A DNA stretch of 64,000 bases from DSYU01 sp963827605 (lineage in GTDB: Bacteria > Chloroflexota > Anaerolineae > Anaerolineales > Anaerolineaceae), in contig CAWHBK010000004.1 of the NCBI GenBank assembly GCA_963827605.1, forward strand, positions 1 through 64,000. The letters are read 5' to 3'. The translations under genes and the position numbers were made by a program. Under the pieces are notes generated by a model. The model saw only the letters and a program-made list of their open reading frames with translations, was not told where the DNA came from and searched no databases. Each line of letters begins with the position of its first letter. The stretch's first letter is position 1. Below, piece by piece: positions 18,616-27,923 of this stretch.

Positions 18616-19557
18616 TCAGTTAATCGGATTAATCACTTTCACCGGTATACCTTGGGCTGCTCGCGCGTCCGCCGTAACCGCCTCGGCGTATTCCTTGGGC
18701 TTGACATGCGAGCCAAAGCGCAAGCTGTAGACGCGGATGAACTCCGCGCCGAACAGCAGGATCAGCGAGGCCAGGTCGACCCACATCAAAACGACCACTA
18801 AAGCGCCCGCTGCCCCAAACGCCAGTCCCGGATTGACAATGCGAATCATCACGCTGAGCCCGACCTGGGCCGCGATAAAGAGCAGTGCCGTCAAAATGGC
18901 TCCCGGAAAAACATCTTTCCAGGTGATCTCCACGTCTGGTAAGATTTTAAAGATGCAGGCAAACAGCAGGGTGATTAAGCCAAACGAAAAGCCCAGATCG
19001 ACCAGGTAGCGGGCCGTATCACTGCCGGGCAGGTAGCGGCCCAGCAGCGACCCAGCCACACCCAGCCCAGCGGTAAGCAGCAGTGATGCCAGCAGCAGCA
19101 CGCCAAGCCCCAGGACCACCGCAAAGGACAGGGCATTGCTCAACAGCATATCTACAGGCCGGTAGCCCGGTTTCGGCGCCACTTCCCAGACCGTGTTGAG
19201 CGCGTCTTTCAGTTGGAAGAAGTAACTGGCCGAGGCCAGCACCGTTCCGACCACCCCCACAATCGCGGCGATGACGCCCGCTCGCGGCTGGCTGGCGGTC
19301 GCGACCAGTTCCTGCACAAACTGCGCGGTGCTGATGCCAACCACGCCGCTGATCGAGTGAACAATACTGCCTTCCGTCGCCGCCCGTCCATACACCAGAC
19401 CGGCAATCGCAATGGCGATGATTAAGATAGGCGCGATGGCAAAGATCCCAAAATAGGCGAGGGCTGCCCCCATGCGCACGGATTTGTGCTCATTCCACTT
19501 AGCGATGATTTCGGCCAGCACGCTCCAGGTAAGCTTGAGCGCTGATCTGGCTCTCAT
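18616..19557 (-). CDS. YihY/BrkB-family inner-membrane protein
   Basis: 313 residues with six hydrophobic segments and the family's N-terminal RMGAALAYFGIFAIAPILII signature. Other conserved parts are ASASYFFQLKDALNTVWEV and the last helices around LMWVDLASLILLFGAEF. Once called ribonuclease BN by mistake, the family has no agreed function. AAGGCC lies 9 nt before the ATG. It follows the AI-2E-type permease gene by 33 nt and probably shares its transcript. Confidence 0.9.
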   Translation of the reverse strand: MRARSALKLTWSVLAEIIAKWNEHKSVRMGAALAYFGIFAIAPILIIAIAIAGLVYGRAATEGSIVHSISGVVGISTAQFVQELVATASQPRAGVIAAIVGVVGTVLASASYFFQLKDALNTVWEVAPKPGYRPVDMLLSNALSFAVVLGLGVLLLASLLLTAGLGVAGSLLGRYLPGSDTARYLVDLGFSFGLITLLFACIFKILPDVEITWKDVFPGAILTALLFIAAQVGLSVMIRIVNPGLAFGAAGALVVVLMWVDLASLILLFGAEFIRVYSLRFGSHVKPKEYAEAVTADARAAQGIPVKVINPIN

Positions 19558-19590
19558 GGTGCGGCCTTATTTTGATCCTCAACCACGGTA

Positions 19591-21099
19591 TCAACCTGTA
19601 CCAGTTCGGGATTCCTCGGTCGAGGACGCCTGAGCCAAAACATCCTCTGCTTTGGCGGCTTCGGTTGCCGCGGCTTCTTCGACCATCTCACCAGCATGGT
19701 TGATCGCCAGGTCAACCTCGGCCAGAAGGGCCGTGTGCACCTCGTCGGTATCTGTACCAGCGGTCTGCGTAGCCCCGGTCAGGGTCAGGTCGGCTTGCCG
19801 TAATAAGTCATCCACCTGATTATCAACATCGTCACGGTCGCCTTTGGATAGGGTAACGCGACCATCACCGCTGCGCAGCCGCTGCAGTCCTTCAGCGCGC
19901 AGCCTGCGAATCTGCATTCGCATGGTCGCCATGATACCGGTTCTATTGACTGGTTCATCGACCTCGTTATCGCCCGCATGTATGACCAGATGATCCATTA
20001 ATACCTGCAGGATGGCTGCCAGGGGGATGGCGAGAAATGCGCCCGCCACTCCGAGCAGGCTGGTAAAGGCGAAAACGGCCAGGATGACCATGATTGGGCT
20101 CACGCCAACTGAGCGCCCCATTAAGCGCGGTACAAGAATGTGATTCTCAGCCATCTGGATCACGATCGTATACCCCACAACCAGTAAGGCCGCTTGCGGG
20201 GAGATGGATAGGGCCACAATCACGGCTGGAATCGCGCCCAGGGTCGGGCCTACCATTGGCACAAACTCGAGCAGCCCAGCCAACACCCCCAGCGCCAGTG
20301 CATACGGCAGGCCCATCGCCAGGTAGCCCAGACTGGCCATAACGCCAATAGAGGTCATCAACAGCAGTTCACCGCGCACATAACCGCCCAGGCGGCTCTC
20401 GATCTCACGCCAGATCGCCAGCAATTGTGGGCGGTGGACAGCCGGTGCCAACGACAGCCAGAAGCGCTCCAGCCGTGACTGATCGAGCGTCAGGTAAATG
20501 CTCAGCACAATAATACTGGTCACCTGGGTCAGGAAGGCCAGCACGCTGATGCCGATCCCCAGTGCCCCACTGAGAACTGAACTGCTGACAGCCTGAAGTT
20601 GGCTGTCCAACTGGTCACCGGTGGGCAGCCGCTGGGGTAAGGTCCGAATCGCCTCAACCGGACTATGCTCCAGCGAGACAACCAGGTCGGAATACAGCTT
20701 TGGCAGGCTGCGAACCAGCGCCCCGCCCTGGTCGACCAGGGCCGGAATGACCAGCACAAACATACCCACGATCACGCCCAGGATGCCCAGATAGATCAGT
20801 GACAGGGCCAGCGCTTTGGGTATCTTGCGGCGCTGCAAAAAAGAGACCATCGGCCTGAGCGTGGCGGCGATCACCAGCGCCACAAACACGAGAATCAGCA
20901 GATCAAGCAAACGAAAAACGAGCAGAACGGCCCCAATTACCGCCAGCAGCGTGATCCCAATCATGGCGACCTGCGACGGTTTGACCTTGAGTTCGATCAA
21001 TTGCACCGGCGGGGCAGCACCAGAAAGGTTCTGCATGCTCCTGTCCTCACCAGACAGACTGCTCTCTGCCATATCGACGGGCGTATTGATGTCATTCAT
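19591..21099 (-). CDS. AI-2E/PerM-family transporter with long C-terminal tail
   Basis: 502 residues. Residues 40-380 carry about eight hydrophobic segments with family marks such as PMVSFLQRRKIPKALA, LGVLAGLLEFVPMVGPTLGAIPAVIVAL and HILVPRLMGRSVGVSP. The last 120 residues are soluble, acidic and Ala/Thr-rich (EVHTALLAEVDLAINHAGEM), longer than usual. The family includes the putative AI-2 exporter TqsA and Na+/H+ antiporter-like members, so the substrate is open. AAGGATC lies 5 nt before the ATG. Confidence 0.88.
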   Translation of the reverse strand: MNDINTPVDMAESSLSGEDRSMQNLSGAAPPVQLIELKVKPSQVAMIGITLLAVIGAVLLVFRLLDLLILVFVALVIAATLRPMVSFLQRRKIPKALALSLIYLGILGVIVGMFVLVIPALVDQGGALVRSLPKLYSDLVVSLEHSPVEAIRTLPQRLPTGDQLDSQLQAVSSSVLSGALGIGISVLAFLTQVTSIIVLSIYLTLDQSRLERFWLSLAPAVHRPQLLAIWREIESRLGGYVRGELLLMTSIGVMASLGYLAMGLPYALALGVLAGLLEFVPMVGPTLGAIPAVIVALSISPQAALLVVGYTIVIQMAENHILVPRLMGRSVGVSPIMVILAVFAFTSLLGVAGAFLAIPLAAILQVLMDHLVIHAGDNEVDEPVNRTGIMATMRMQIRRLRAEGLQRLRSGDGRVTLSKGDRDDVDNQVDDLLRQADLTLTGATQTAGTDTDEVHTALLAEVDLAINHAGEMVEEAAATEAAKAEDVLAQASSTEESRTGTG

Positions 21100-21170
21100 A
21101 AATGATCCTTCTCAGACCTTACCACCGACTTAATCTAAAACCAGAATGCTCGGGTCAGTAAACGAAACTT

Positions 21171-21210
21171 CCAGTGCAAAAACAGATGCGATCACCTGCT
21201 TTTGCACTGG
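21171..21210 (-). terminator. Hairpin downstream of the first csbD-like gene
   Basis: CCAGTGCAAAA (21171-21181) pairs perfectly with TTTTGCACTGG (21200-21210). It starts 15 nt past the csbD-like stop. No clear T-run follows on the minus strand, so termination may be weak. Confidence 0.5.
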
Positions 21211-21224
21211 TGTCAAATTAAGAA

Positions 21225-21461
21225 TTAAGCTTCTTCAGTGGGCGTTACCTTTTTTAGATTGGCTTCGTACTCGGTGACGCGCTTGTCGACTTCATCCGCG
21301 GCTTGTTCACGGGTATAACCATACTTTTCTTGCAGCACGCCGACCAGCACGTCCAGCTTGCCAGCCGCCCGGTCAAGGTCATTGTCGGTGAGTTTGCCCC
21401 ACCAGGCCTTGGCCTCGCCGCGGATCTGCTTCCATTTGCCTTCAAAGATATCGTTGTTCAT
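21225..21461 (-). CDS. CsbD-family stress protein
   Basis: 78 residues with the typical KWKQIRGEAKAWWGKLTDNDL start and a Tyr-containing middle (GVLQEKYGYTREQA). GAGGAGG lies 5 nt before the ATG. CsbD proteins are small, soluble, abundant under general stress, of unknown mechanism. It is one of two in this region, set among envelope-stress genes. Confidence 0.93.
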   Translation of the reverse strand: MNNDIFEGKWKQIRGEAKAWWGKLTDNDLDRAAGKLDVLVGVLQEKYGYTREQAADEVDKRVTEYEANLKKVTPTEEA

Positions 21462-21562
21462 TGGATCCTCCTCGGATCATGTGCAAAAGCCATTCGAATG
21501 TTCTGGTTTCAATGTGTTGGCTCATCCACATCGAACGTCAAGGCGATGAAGCCTGGTGGCTT

Positions 21563-21586
21563 GCGTGGCAGCCTGTGCTGCCACGC
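21563..21586 (-). terminator. Strong hairpin downstream of the YggT-like gene
   Basis: GCGTGGCAGC (21563-21572) and GCTGCCACGC (21577-21586) form a perfect 10-bp stem with a CTGT loop, 19 nt beyond the YggT-like stop. No T-run follows on the minus strand. Confidence 0.55.
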
Positions 21587-21604
21587 ATCGACTGTCGTGT
21601 GATC

Positions 21605-22067
21605 TTAGGGCCGGCGCGTCACTTCGCGGGTTGAACGGGTGACGGTGCGAGCCGATGTCTGGCTGGTAACAACCAGGATCACCCGGACGAGTACCCAGAA
21701 AAGCAGCGCGTAAACGGCCATGGCGATTAGCGTGGTGGCTTCAAAGGCCGCGCCCTTATAGGTTGGCGTGCCAATCAAGGCGTTGAAGGGGGCCATGAAT
21801 AAACCGGTAACCCCATAAACGAATTGGGTAAAGCCGCTGTCTGGGTTAGCCGCGATCAACTTGAGCATGAAGCGCAGACCCAGCAGTAATTTCTAAGATG
21901 CCGAGTAAGGTGTACATGATCCGGTCGATCTGCAAAAAAGTCAGGCGGCGCTCTGCGGCTACATCGCGGACCACCTGCTCAGTGGCTGCATAACCCGGTG
22001 CCTGCGTAACGACCGTTTCAGCACGGCGATCGACTGCGACTTCGGTGTACTGTGGATTTTCAGACAT
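21605..22067 (-). CDS. YggT-family membrane protein (one frameshift)
   Basis: The first frame (from 22067) gives a soluble start and RIMYTLLGILEI; after a frame change near 21890 the second gives LRFMLKLIAANP, FMAPFNALIG and a last hydrophobic segment, the YggT layout of two membrane helices per repeat. CAAGGAG lies 7 nt before the ATG. Joined length is about 154 residues. YggT proteins are tied to membrane and osmotic stress in some bacteria, but the activity is unknown. A two-part motif found also upstream of the GlsB-like gene lies at 22249-22317. Confidence 0.75.
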
Positions 22068-22248
22068 TATTTTCTCCTTGAGTGATTGATCACATCCGCC
22101 GCAGATAGTTTCCCCCGACGGGTCAGACGAGTCAGGCCAGCACCTGGCCAGCTACTTCGTCCATTTTGATTTTCGCCTGAACGGTTTTGCCGTCAGCCGC
22201 AAAGATTTCTGTTTCTGTATTTACTGTACTGCTTTCAATCGGCCAGCA

Positions 22249-22317
22249 CTATCAGCGTGCGGCTGAACTATCTGTAAGCGGTGATCAGGGCGGTTTGTCG
22301 GTGTTTGGCCTACACGG
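22249..22317. promoter_or_regulatory. Two-part motif, copy A (upstream of the YggT-like gene)
   Basis: CTATCAGCGT begins at 22249 and TGTCGGTGTTTGG(C)CTACA begins at 22296, 47 nt apart. The same two parts occur 47 nt apart at 24018 and 24065. The first part contains the inverted arms TCAGC/GCTGA. It lies about 180 nt before the YggT-like start on the minus strand. It looks like a shared regulatory site. Confidence 0.5.
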
Positions 22318-22326
22318 CTTCAGCCG

Positions 22327-23091
22327 CTAAAGCCCAATAGTAAACGGCCTGGATACGATCTGCATCGGCGCTGGCGTGGTGGTCAACACCACGACGACCC
22401 AGGCGGTTTGCGAATTGGGCGCGCTGGGGATGATGATCCGCGTGGTCAGCGTGCCATTCGCATCCGTCACCCCACTGGCGATCACGGTGTAGCCGGTGGC
22501 GCGCGGCCCAATTGCCACATCGACGGGCGTGTTGGGCGGGAAATTAAGCGCCGTCACTTGCAAGCCAGAACCGGGGATAAGCATTGGATAGAACCCGCTG
22601 ACCGGAACCTGACCGGTATAACAGGCGCATGCCGCTGGTAGAGCAACCACAGGGATGGATGCTGTAACCGGCACTACCTCACTGCGAACCGCCGCCGCCA
22701 CTCTGCAAGGAGCAAACTGCTGCGCCGTGTTGTTGCGAATATTGATCTGCTGTCCCGGGTACATGCAGTCCACATTCGGCATTTGCGGGTTCACCTGGGT
22801 GAGAAAAGCGAGCGTGGTACTACAGTTGACCGCAATTTTGGAAAGCGTATCCCCCGACCGAACGGTGTAGGGATCAGAGCATCCGCCGGTGACCGGCACC
22901 AGGACGGCGACCTGGCTGGTTGCCGGGTTTTTCTGAATTTGAACATCTTGTGGCTGAGATGTAGGCGAGGAAACTGCTGGGGCCGCAGCGGCAGCAGCCG
23001 TATCGGGCGTCAAATCAACGCCCGCCATGGTGTTCACCGCAACCAGCAAGAAAACCATAAAAAATAGCACCAATATAAAGAAGGCTCTCAT
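22327..23091 (-). CDS. Secreted or membrane-anchored LysM-domain protein
   Basis: 254 residues. An N-terminal hydrophobic segment (FFILVLFFMVFLLVAV) acts as signal or anchor. A low-complexity Ala/Pro/Ser linker follows, then a LysM domain (about 75-120: YTVRSGDTLSKIAVN to YPGQQINI) that should bind peptidoglycan. The C-terminal about 100 residues form a beta-rich domain with VSGFYPMLIPGSGLQVTALNFPPNTPVD-type sequence that I do not recognise. Cysteines in and around the LysM suggest a disulfide. AGGTGG precedes the ATG. Confidence 0.85.
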   Translation of the reverse strand: MRAFFILVLFFMVFLLVAVNTMAGVDLTPDTAAAAAAPAVSSPTSQPQDVQIQKNPATSQVAVLVPVTGGCSDPYTVRSGDTLSKIAVNCSTTLAFLTQVNPQMPNVDCMYPGQQINIRNNTAQQFAPCRVAAAVRSEVVPVTASIPVVALPAACACYTGQVPVSGFYPMLIPGSGLQVTALNFPPNTPVDVAIGPRATGYTVIASGVTDANGTLTTRIIIPSAPNSQTAWVVVVLTTTPAPMQIVSRPFTIGL

Positions 23092-23172
23092 TTCACCACC
23101 TGCATCTCCTGTTCAATTCAAGGGTCCGGCGTTCTTCGCACCCCTGATCCAGCATCACCGGGGTCACATGCC

Positions 23173-23216
23173 CAAGAATAAGGGTCTGACAAACACATCT
23201 ACCAGAATTATTCTTG
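23173..23216. repeat. Inverted repeat between LysM and second csbD-like gene
   Basis: CAAGAATAA (23173-23181) and TTATTCTTG (23208-23216) are exact complements 26 nt apart. They lie after the second csbD-like stop (minus strand) and upstream of the LysM gene. It could be a weak terminator or a protein site; no T-run is present. Confidence 0.35.
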
Positions 23217-23263
23217 CGGGCTGTGGGTGACGCTGTTTTCAGCGCTCCCCTTTTGATGACGCG

Positions 23264-23488
23264 CTAACTTTTGAGGTTGGCGCGTTCGTATTCGCTAAAC
23301 CAATGTTTAATTTCGATTTCAGCCTGTACTTTACCATAGCCATAACGCTGCTGTAAGACACCAACCAGTTCTTCGGTCTTGCCGCTCAACTTGGCGAAAT
23401 CATCATCAGTGAGCTTGCCCCACTGCTGCCGCACAAGCCCTTTGAGTTCATGCCATTTCCCGAGAACAATATCCTGGGATGCGTTCAT
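23264..23488 (-). CDS. CsbD-family stress protein, second copy
   Basis: 74 residues starting MNASQDIVLGKWHELKGLVRQ. The frame is open further back to 23542, but AAGGA lies 10 nt before the ATG at 23488 and the family begins there. It shares WGKLTDDDFAKLSGK with the first copy (WGKLTDNDLDRAAGK) but is clearly diverged, so this is an old duplication. Confidence 0.9.
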   Translation of the reverse strand: MNASQDIVLGKWHELKGLVRQQWGKLTDDDFAKLSGKTEELVGVLQQRYGYGKVQAEIEIKHWFSEYERANLKS

Positions 23489-23663
23489 ATCTGTTTTTCC
23501 TTGCTTCGATTGAAAGTTCTTGATAAGTGGTATCGCCTCCACGGCTTCAGTGAAGGCATGATTACCCTGACTGCTTTTTCCAACATCTCTAAACCAGATC
23601 GAGAGAACAAATCCCGCAAATCTTAGGCCGGGTTCAGCGATTTATGCAGTCTGTTATGCAGAA

Positions 23664-23927
23664 TTAATGGGAGTATTTCGAGCGGCGGAAGAGACGCAAA
23701 AGCGCCAGCAGGATGATCGACCCAAGCAGTGTCAGCAGCATGGTCGGAACGGTGAAGGCATCATTGATGGTGCCAACCTTAAAGATCGGGCTCAGGAAGT
23801 AACCGGCGATAAATGCGCCGACAACAGCCACAACGATGTTCATCAACAAGTTCGAGCGGTCGTGCATCAGTTCTGTCGCCACCCAACCAATTACTGCTGC
23901 TACGATGAGATAGATAAGGATGTTCAT
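23664..23927 (-). CDS. GlsB/YeaQ/YmgE-family small membrane protein
   Basis: 87 residues with three hydrophobic segments. The start IYLIVAAVIGWVATELMH and the central NIVVAVVGAFIAGYFLSP fit the transglycosylase-associated (GlsB/YeaQ) family, often induced by general or envelope stress. CAGGAG lies 5 nt before the ATG. A two-part motif shared with the YggT-like gene is about 90 nt upstream. Confidence 0.92.
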   Translation of the reverse strand: MNILIYLIVAAVIGWVATELMHDRSNLLMNIVVAVVGAFIAGYFLSPIFKVGTINDAFTVPTMLLTLLGSIILLALLRLFRRSKYSH

Positions 23928-24017
23928 TTGTTCTCCTGAGATCTGTGATTGATATTTGATCGAGCAATCATTTGTGTTGCTGTCTGTATTGACTATATCC
24001 GTTTCGGTCTTTACAGC

Positions 24018-24087
24018 CTATCAGCGTAACGCTGATGCTGATGTCAGTGTATTTTGAGATGGGGTGTCGGTGTTTGGACTACAACGG
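24018..24087. promoter_or_regulatory. Two-part motif, copy B (between the GlsB-like and sensor-kinase genes)
   Basis: CTATCAGCGT (24018-24027) extends to the near-perfect palindrome TCAGCGTAACGCTGA; TGTCGGTGTTTGGACTACA begins at 24065. Spacing equals copy A exactly. Here it sits between divergent genes and could serve either, but only the minus-strand gene fits the layout of copy A. Confidence 0.5.
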
Positions 24088-24186
24088 CCCAAAAGGCCCA
24101 TTTCATCATGCTTATGGACGAGCGAGGACTATAATGAAATCAGGCTTTACCTTGTCCCTTTAGTTTGGAATACGAAAGTTGGTTTC

Positions 24187-26411
24187 ATGCAGTATCAACC
24201 CGTGAATTTATCCGCAGAAGCCAAACTGCTGCTTCAAGCGCAGGTGCTGGATGCGGTGGAACAGGCGATTATGGCGGTTGACCTGACCGGCCGGATCGTC
24301 TTCTGGAACCGTTATGCCGAAACACTCTCAGGTTGGCCGGCGGAAGAGGCCCAAGGCCGCAGCATCGACGAGGTTTTCGGAACCTTACGGTTAATGGAAT
24401 CCGTGCATGCAAACCTGACCCAACTACACGACATTGCCACAGGCGCGGCTCTACCGAGCGGCAGCGCGGGATGGTCAGGAGAATTTCTCATTGCGCGGCG
24501 CAGCGGCGTCACCTTCATGGCGCAGCTCAGTTTTTCGCTCATTCAAATTGAGCAGCAATCGCTAATCAGTATGTCGGCCATTTCACGTGAGGGCACCGAA
24601 CCCCAGCAGATCCAGGAGGTGAACCGGCTGCTGGCCGAGGCCAGCGCGCTGCTGGTAGACGCCGTGGATTACGAAGCACCGCTAACGACCATGGCGCAGC
24701 TGGCCGTGCCACATCTGGCAGACTGGTGCGCTGTGCATCTGCTGCAAGGCGATGGTTCGATTGAGCAGGTCGCCTTAGCGCCGGCCGGGCTGGCAGCAAA
24801 ACAGATTGCGCACCAGCAAGCCGCTCACGACTGGCTCCAAAACCACCTGACAATGAATGATACCGCTGGGTTACTGGCTGTGTTCCGCAGCAGCGAACCA
24901 ATACTGGTCACCGATGCTGCCTCAGAAGTCTGGGCAGCGGCGGCGGCGATTAAGTCTTACATGATCGTGCCGCTGATTGCGTATCCCAAAACCCTGGGCG
25001 CAATCACGTTTGTCACCGCCGAATCGGGCCGCCGCTTCGACCGCAATGCCCTGGCCCTGGCCGAAAATCTCGCCAGCCATATCACCATTTTTCTAGAAAA
25101 TGTCCACCTGTATCGGGAGAGTCAACAGCTCAACGGGGAGCTCGAACTGCGCGTTAACGAACGGACTGGTGAGCTGCTGACAGCCGTCGCACAGTTGAAA
25201 CAGGCAGTCGAGCAGTTAAAACAGTCAGAAGCCACCATCCAAACCCTGTTTCGGATTAGCAACAAATTGAATGCCACACTGGAGGTCAGCACCATTCTGG
25301 ATGAGCTGGCACAAGAGGCCATCCGCATTGTCAACGGTGAAAGCGGATTTGCCGGGCTGCGCACCCCGGCGGGCATGACTGTTCGCAAGTATTTTCGGCA
25401 GGGTATCGCCATCCCCTTTGAGCATACCTGGCCGAAGGGAAAAGGGATCCCCGGCTGGGTGTTGAAACATAAGGTCCCCTACGGCACGAGCGATGCCGCG
25501 CACGATCCGGTGATCCAACATGATCTGGCTGATAAATGCGGATGTACACTCCATCATCTGTACGCCGATCCTGGATTCAATGGGTGAGGTGCTGGGCTAT
25601 TTTGACATCCGCAATAAACAAGGCGAGCGATGGCTTCACCATTGGTGATCAGGAAATGCTGATGGCGCTTGCACCAGCGGCGTCTATCGCTATTCAGAAT
25701 GCACTGGCCTATCAGCAGCGCCTGGCGACCGTTGCGGAACTGAAAGAGTTGGCCACGCAGCTGCAAGCGCTGGCCGCCAATCTGGAATCAGCCCGCGAGG
25801 AGGAACGCACGCGCATCGCGGGTGAGCTGCACGATCAATTGGGGCAGGCCTTGACCGCTATGAAATATGACCTGGCCTGGTTGACCGACCGGCTGGCTCA
25901 AAAGGACGGTACCCTGGCTGAAAAGGCCAAAACCGTCACCGCGCAGATGGATACGATGATCAAAACCGTGCGGCGCATCTGTACTGAACTGCGACCGGGG
26001 ATGCTGGATGATCTTGGGCTCGCCGCCTCAATCGAATGGCAAGCCCGCGACTTTGAGAAACGCACGGGAATTATATGCGTGGTTCATATACCCCCTGAAG
26101 AACTAACCCTGACACGCGCGCAATCCATCGCGGTATTTCGCATCTTCCAGGAAGCGCTAACCAACATCGCCCGCCATGCCGGGGCGCAGCTGATCGAAGT
26201 TCGTCTCGAAGCCACGCCTGCGGCATTGATGCTCCAGGTTCAGGATGATGGCCGGGGAATTCAGGCGCATGAAATCGCGGGTTTGCATTCGCTGGGCCTG
26301 CTCGGAATGCGCGAACGGGCCAAGCGCTTGGGAGGTGCTTTCGACATCCAAGGCCGCTCCGGTGAAGGGACAATCGTCACCGTATCCCTTCCTATTCAGC
26401 AAGGCGAGTGA
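24187..26411 (+). CDS. PAS-GAF sensor histidine kinase, NarL type (frameshifted)
   Basis: Joined length is about 740 residues. Order: PAS domain (about 10-130, with AVDLTGRIVFWNRYAETLSGW), a GAF domain (about 170-310), a coiled coil (ELELRVNERTGELLTAVAQ), a second GAF (about 350-510), then the HisKA_3 box EEERTRIAGELHDQLGQAL with the phospho-His and a HATPase domain with QDDGRGIQ. No membrane helix, so it is cytoplasmic and may sense redox state or a small ligand through the GAF domains. Two frame changes lie near 25550 and 25625, inside the second GAF. I chose ATG 24187, where the PAS similarity begins. It is paired with the response regulator 14 nt downstream. Confidence 0.85.
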
Positions 26412-26425
26412 ATTGGAGTTGAGAA

Positions 26426-27055
26426 ATGTTGAGAATTCTTTTAGCCGATGATCATGCCGTGGTACGCCGGGGCGTCAAGCAGATTTTGGTTGAGGCCTTT
26501 CCTCAGGCTATTTTTGGCGAAGCGCAAAATGCACATGAGGTACTGGGGCTGATCGGCAAAGAGCACTGGGACATTGTCATATTAGATTTAAATATGCCGG
26601 GCGGCAGCGGTCTGGAAGCTTTGAAACAGATGAAACAAGACCATCCGCAGCTGCCAGTATTGATTCTGACCATGTTTCCCGAAGATCAGTACGCAGTACG
26701 CACCATCCGCGCGGGGGCAGCGGGCTATTTGAATAAAGAAAGTGCCCCCGAAGAGCTGGTGCAGGCCATCCACAAAATACTGCGCGGCGGTAAGTACATC
26801 AGTGCGGCGGTCGCCGATGAGCTGGTGCTGTATGCCCTGGATGCGGATGATCAACCCCCGCATAAACACCTGTCAGATCGCGAGTATCAGGTGCTGTGTT
26901 TGATTGCTTCCGGCAAGGAAGTCAAAGAAATTTCCATCGAGCTGACCCTCAGCGCCAAAACGATCAGCACCTACCGGACACGGATATTGGAAAAGATGAA
27001 TATGAAGACCAATGCCGAACTCACTCATTATGCCATCCACAATGGTCTGGTCTAA
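26426..27055 (+). CDS. NarL/FixJ-family response regulator
   Basis: 209 residues: receiver domain (1-120) with DDHAVVRRG, phospho-acceptor Asp in VILDLNMPGG, and a LuxR-type helix-turn-helix (about 145-205: LSDREYQVLCLIASG, ISTYRTRILEKM). Partner of the histidine kinase just upstream. Targets are not shown by sequence; the nearby stress genes with the two-part motif are candidates. Confidence 0.93.
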   Translation: MLRILLADDHAVVRRGVKQILVEAFPQAIFGEAQNAHEVLGLIGKEHWDIVILDLNMPGGSGLEALKQMKQDHPQLPVLILTMFPEDQYAVRTIRAGAAGYLNKESAPEELVQAIHKILRGGKYISAAVADELVLYALDADDQPPHKHLSDREYQVLCLIASGKEVKEISIELTLSAKTISTYRTRILEKMNMKTNAELTHYAIHNGLV

Positions 27056-27058
27056 TCC

Positions 27059-27340
27059 ATGAGTAAAATCTTCGGTGCAAATACCCCGTTACCCCAAATG
27101 ACATACACAATTACCGGATTCGTTAATGGCGAGGTGAATATGAATGTGGTGAGCGGGGAACCGCTGCTGACCACCACAGCGACCGCGAACAGCCCGGTTG
27201 GTGAATATCTCATCAGCATCACCCAGAATAGCGATCCGCTAAAAAAGCTGACCACCGCCAACTATACATTCTCCTTTGTGAACGGCACATTGACCATCAC
27301 AGGAGAAACGCTATTCCTCCCTATGATTATGACGCCTTAG
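27059..27340 (+). pseudogene. Isolated MBG-type repeat with C-terminal LPMIMTP end
   Basis: 94 residues. YTITGFVNGEVNMNVVSGEP, SPVGEYLISI and ANYTFSFVNGTLTIT match one MBG-type Ig-like repeat as found in long bacterial surface proteins. The end TLFLPMIMTP is of the kind that ends many Chloroflexota secreted proteins. There is no signal peptide and the open frame begins at the first residue of the repeat (SKIFGANTPLP), 4 nt after the regulator stop. It is most likely the 3' stump of a deleted adhesin gene. Confidence 0.6.
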
Positions 27341-27387
27341 GAAAACGGTCTTTTGAAGGACTGCCCGCTTTATTGATGGTGGACAAC

Positions 27388-27874
27388 TTAAGACCTCGCC
27401 CTCTCGTGTTTTGTCGTTAAAAAGTCTCGATAATGCCAGCTTGGATTTCGAGCGGATTCGATGGCAATCTGATAGCTGAAGACGACATCGCTGACGGTGC
27501 TGTTGTTCCCAATCCTTGATGTAGTCGTACAGGTCAACGACGAAGTGTGGGTCGTCCGCCCATTTCCAGTCCTTTGCAAGCCGCCCTTTATATTTTTCGG
27601 GAGCGACGCGCTCCAAAAGGAACCCATAACAATGATGGACGAAATTCAGCTTGTCGCTGTCGGTCGCTTTTTAGGGCGCTAGATCGAAGGGAGGAGAGCC
27701 GCCTTCCTTCACCACGGGATAGCGCTCGTCCGATTTCGCGGTGGATTTTCTGGCGGGGTCCGGCGTCACTTCGCTGAAAATAAGGATACCGTACTTCTTC
27801 AGATTGTCGATCATGATCTTTACCGGTTCCTTCGAATCTGCCGCCGGTGCAGCGGTAGCCTCTCCGGTGACCAT
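27388..27874 (-). pseudogene. Conserved-looking unknown protein, broken by one stop and one frameshift
   Basis: From 27874 the frame reads MVTGEATAAPAADSKEP, VKIMIDNLKKYGILIFSEV, then TAA at 27668-27670, then in the same frame KATDSDKLNFVHHCYGF, WADDPHFVVDLYDYIKDW. A single extra G (TGGG for TGG, near 27510) puts the rest out of frame: NNSTVSDVVFSYQIAIESA, ending at 27388. Both joins keep coding-like sequence, so the gene may be intact in reality. I do not recognise the family. It ends 48 nt from the MBG stump and starts 50 nt from the end of the serine-hydrolase gene. Confidence 0.45.
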
Positions 27875-27923
27875 ACATTATTGGTCATTCAGATCCACAT
27901 CGCTGGATAACGAGCACAGCATT

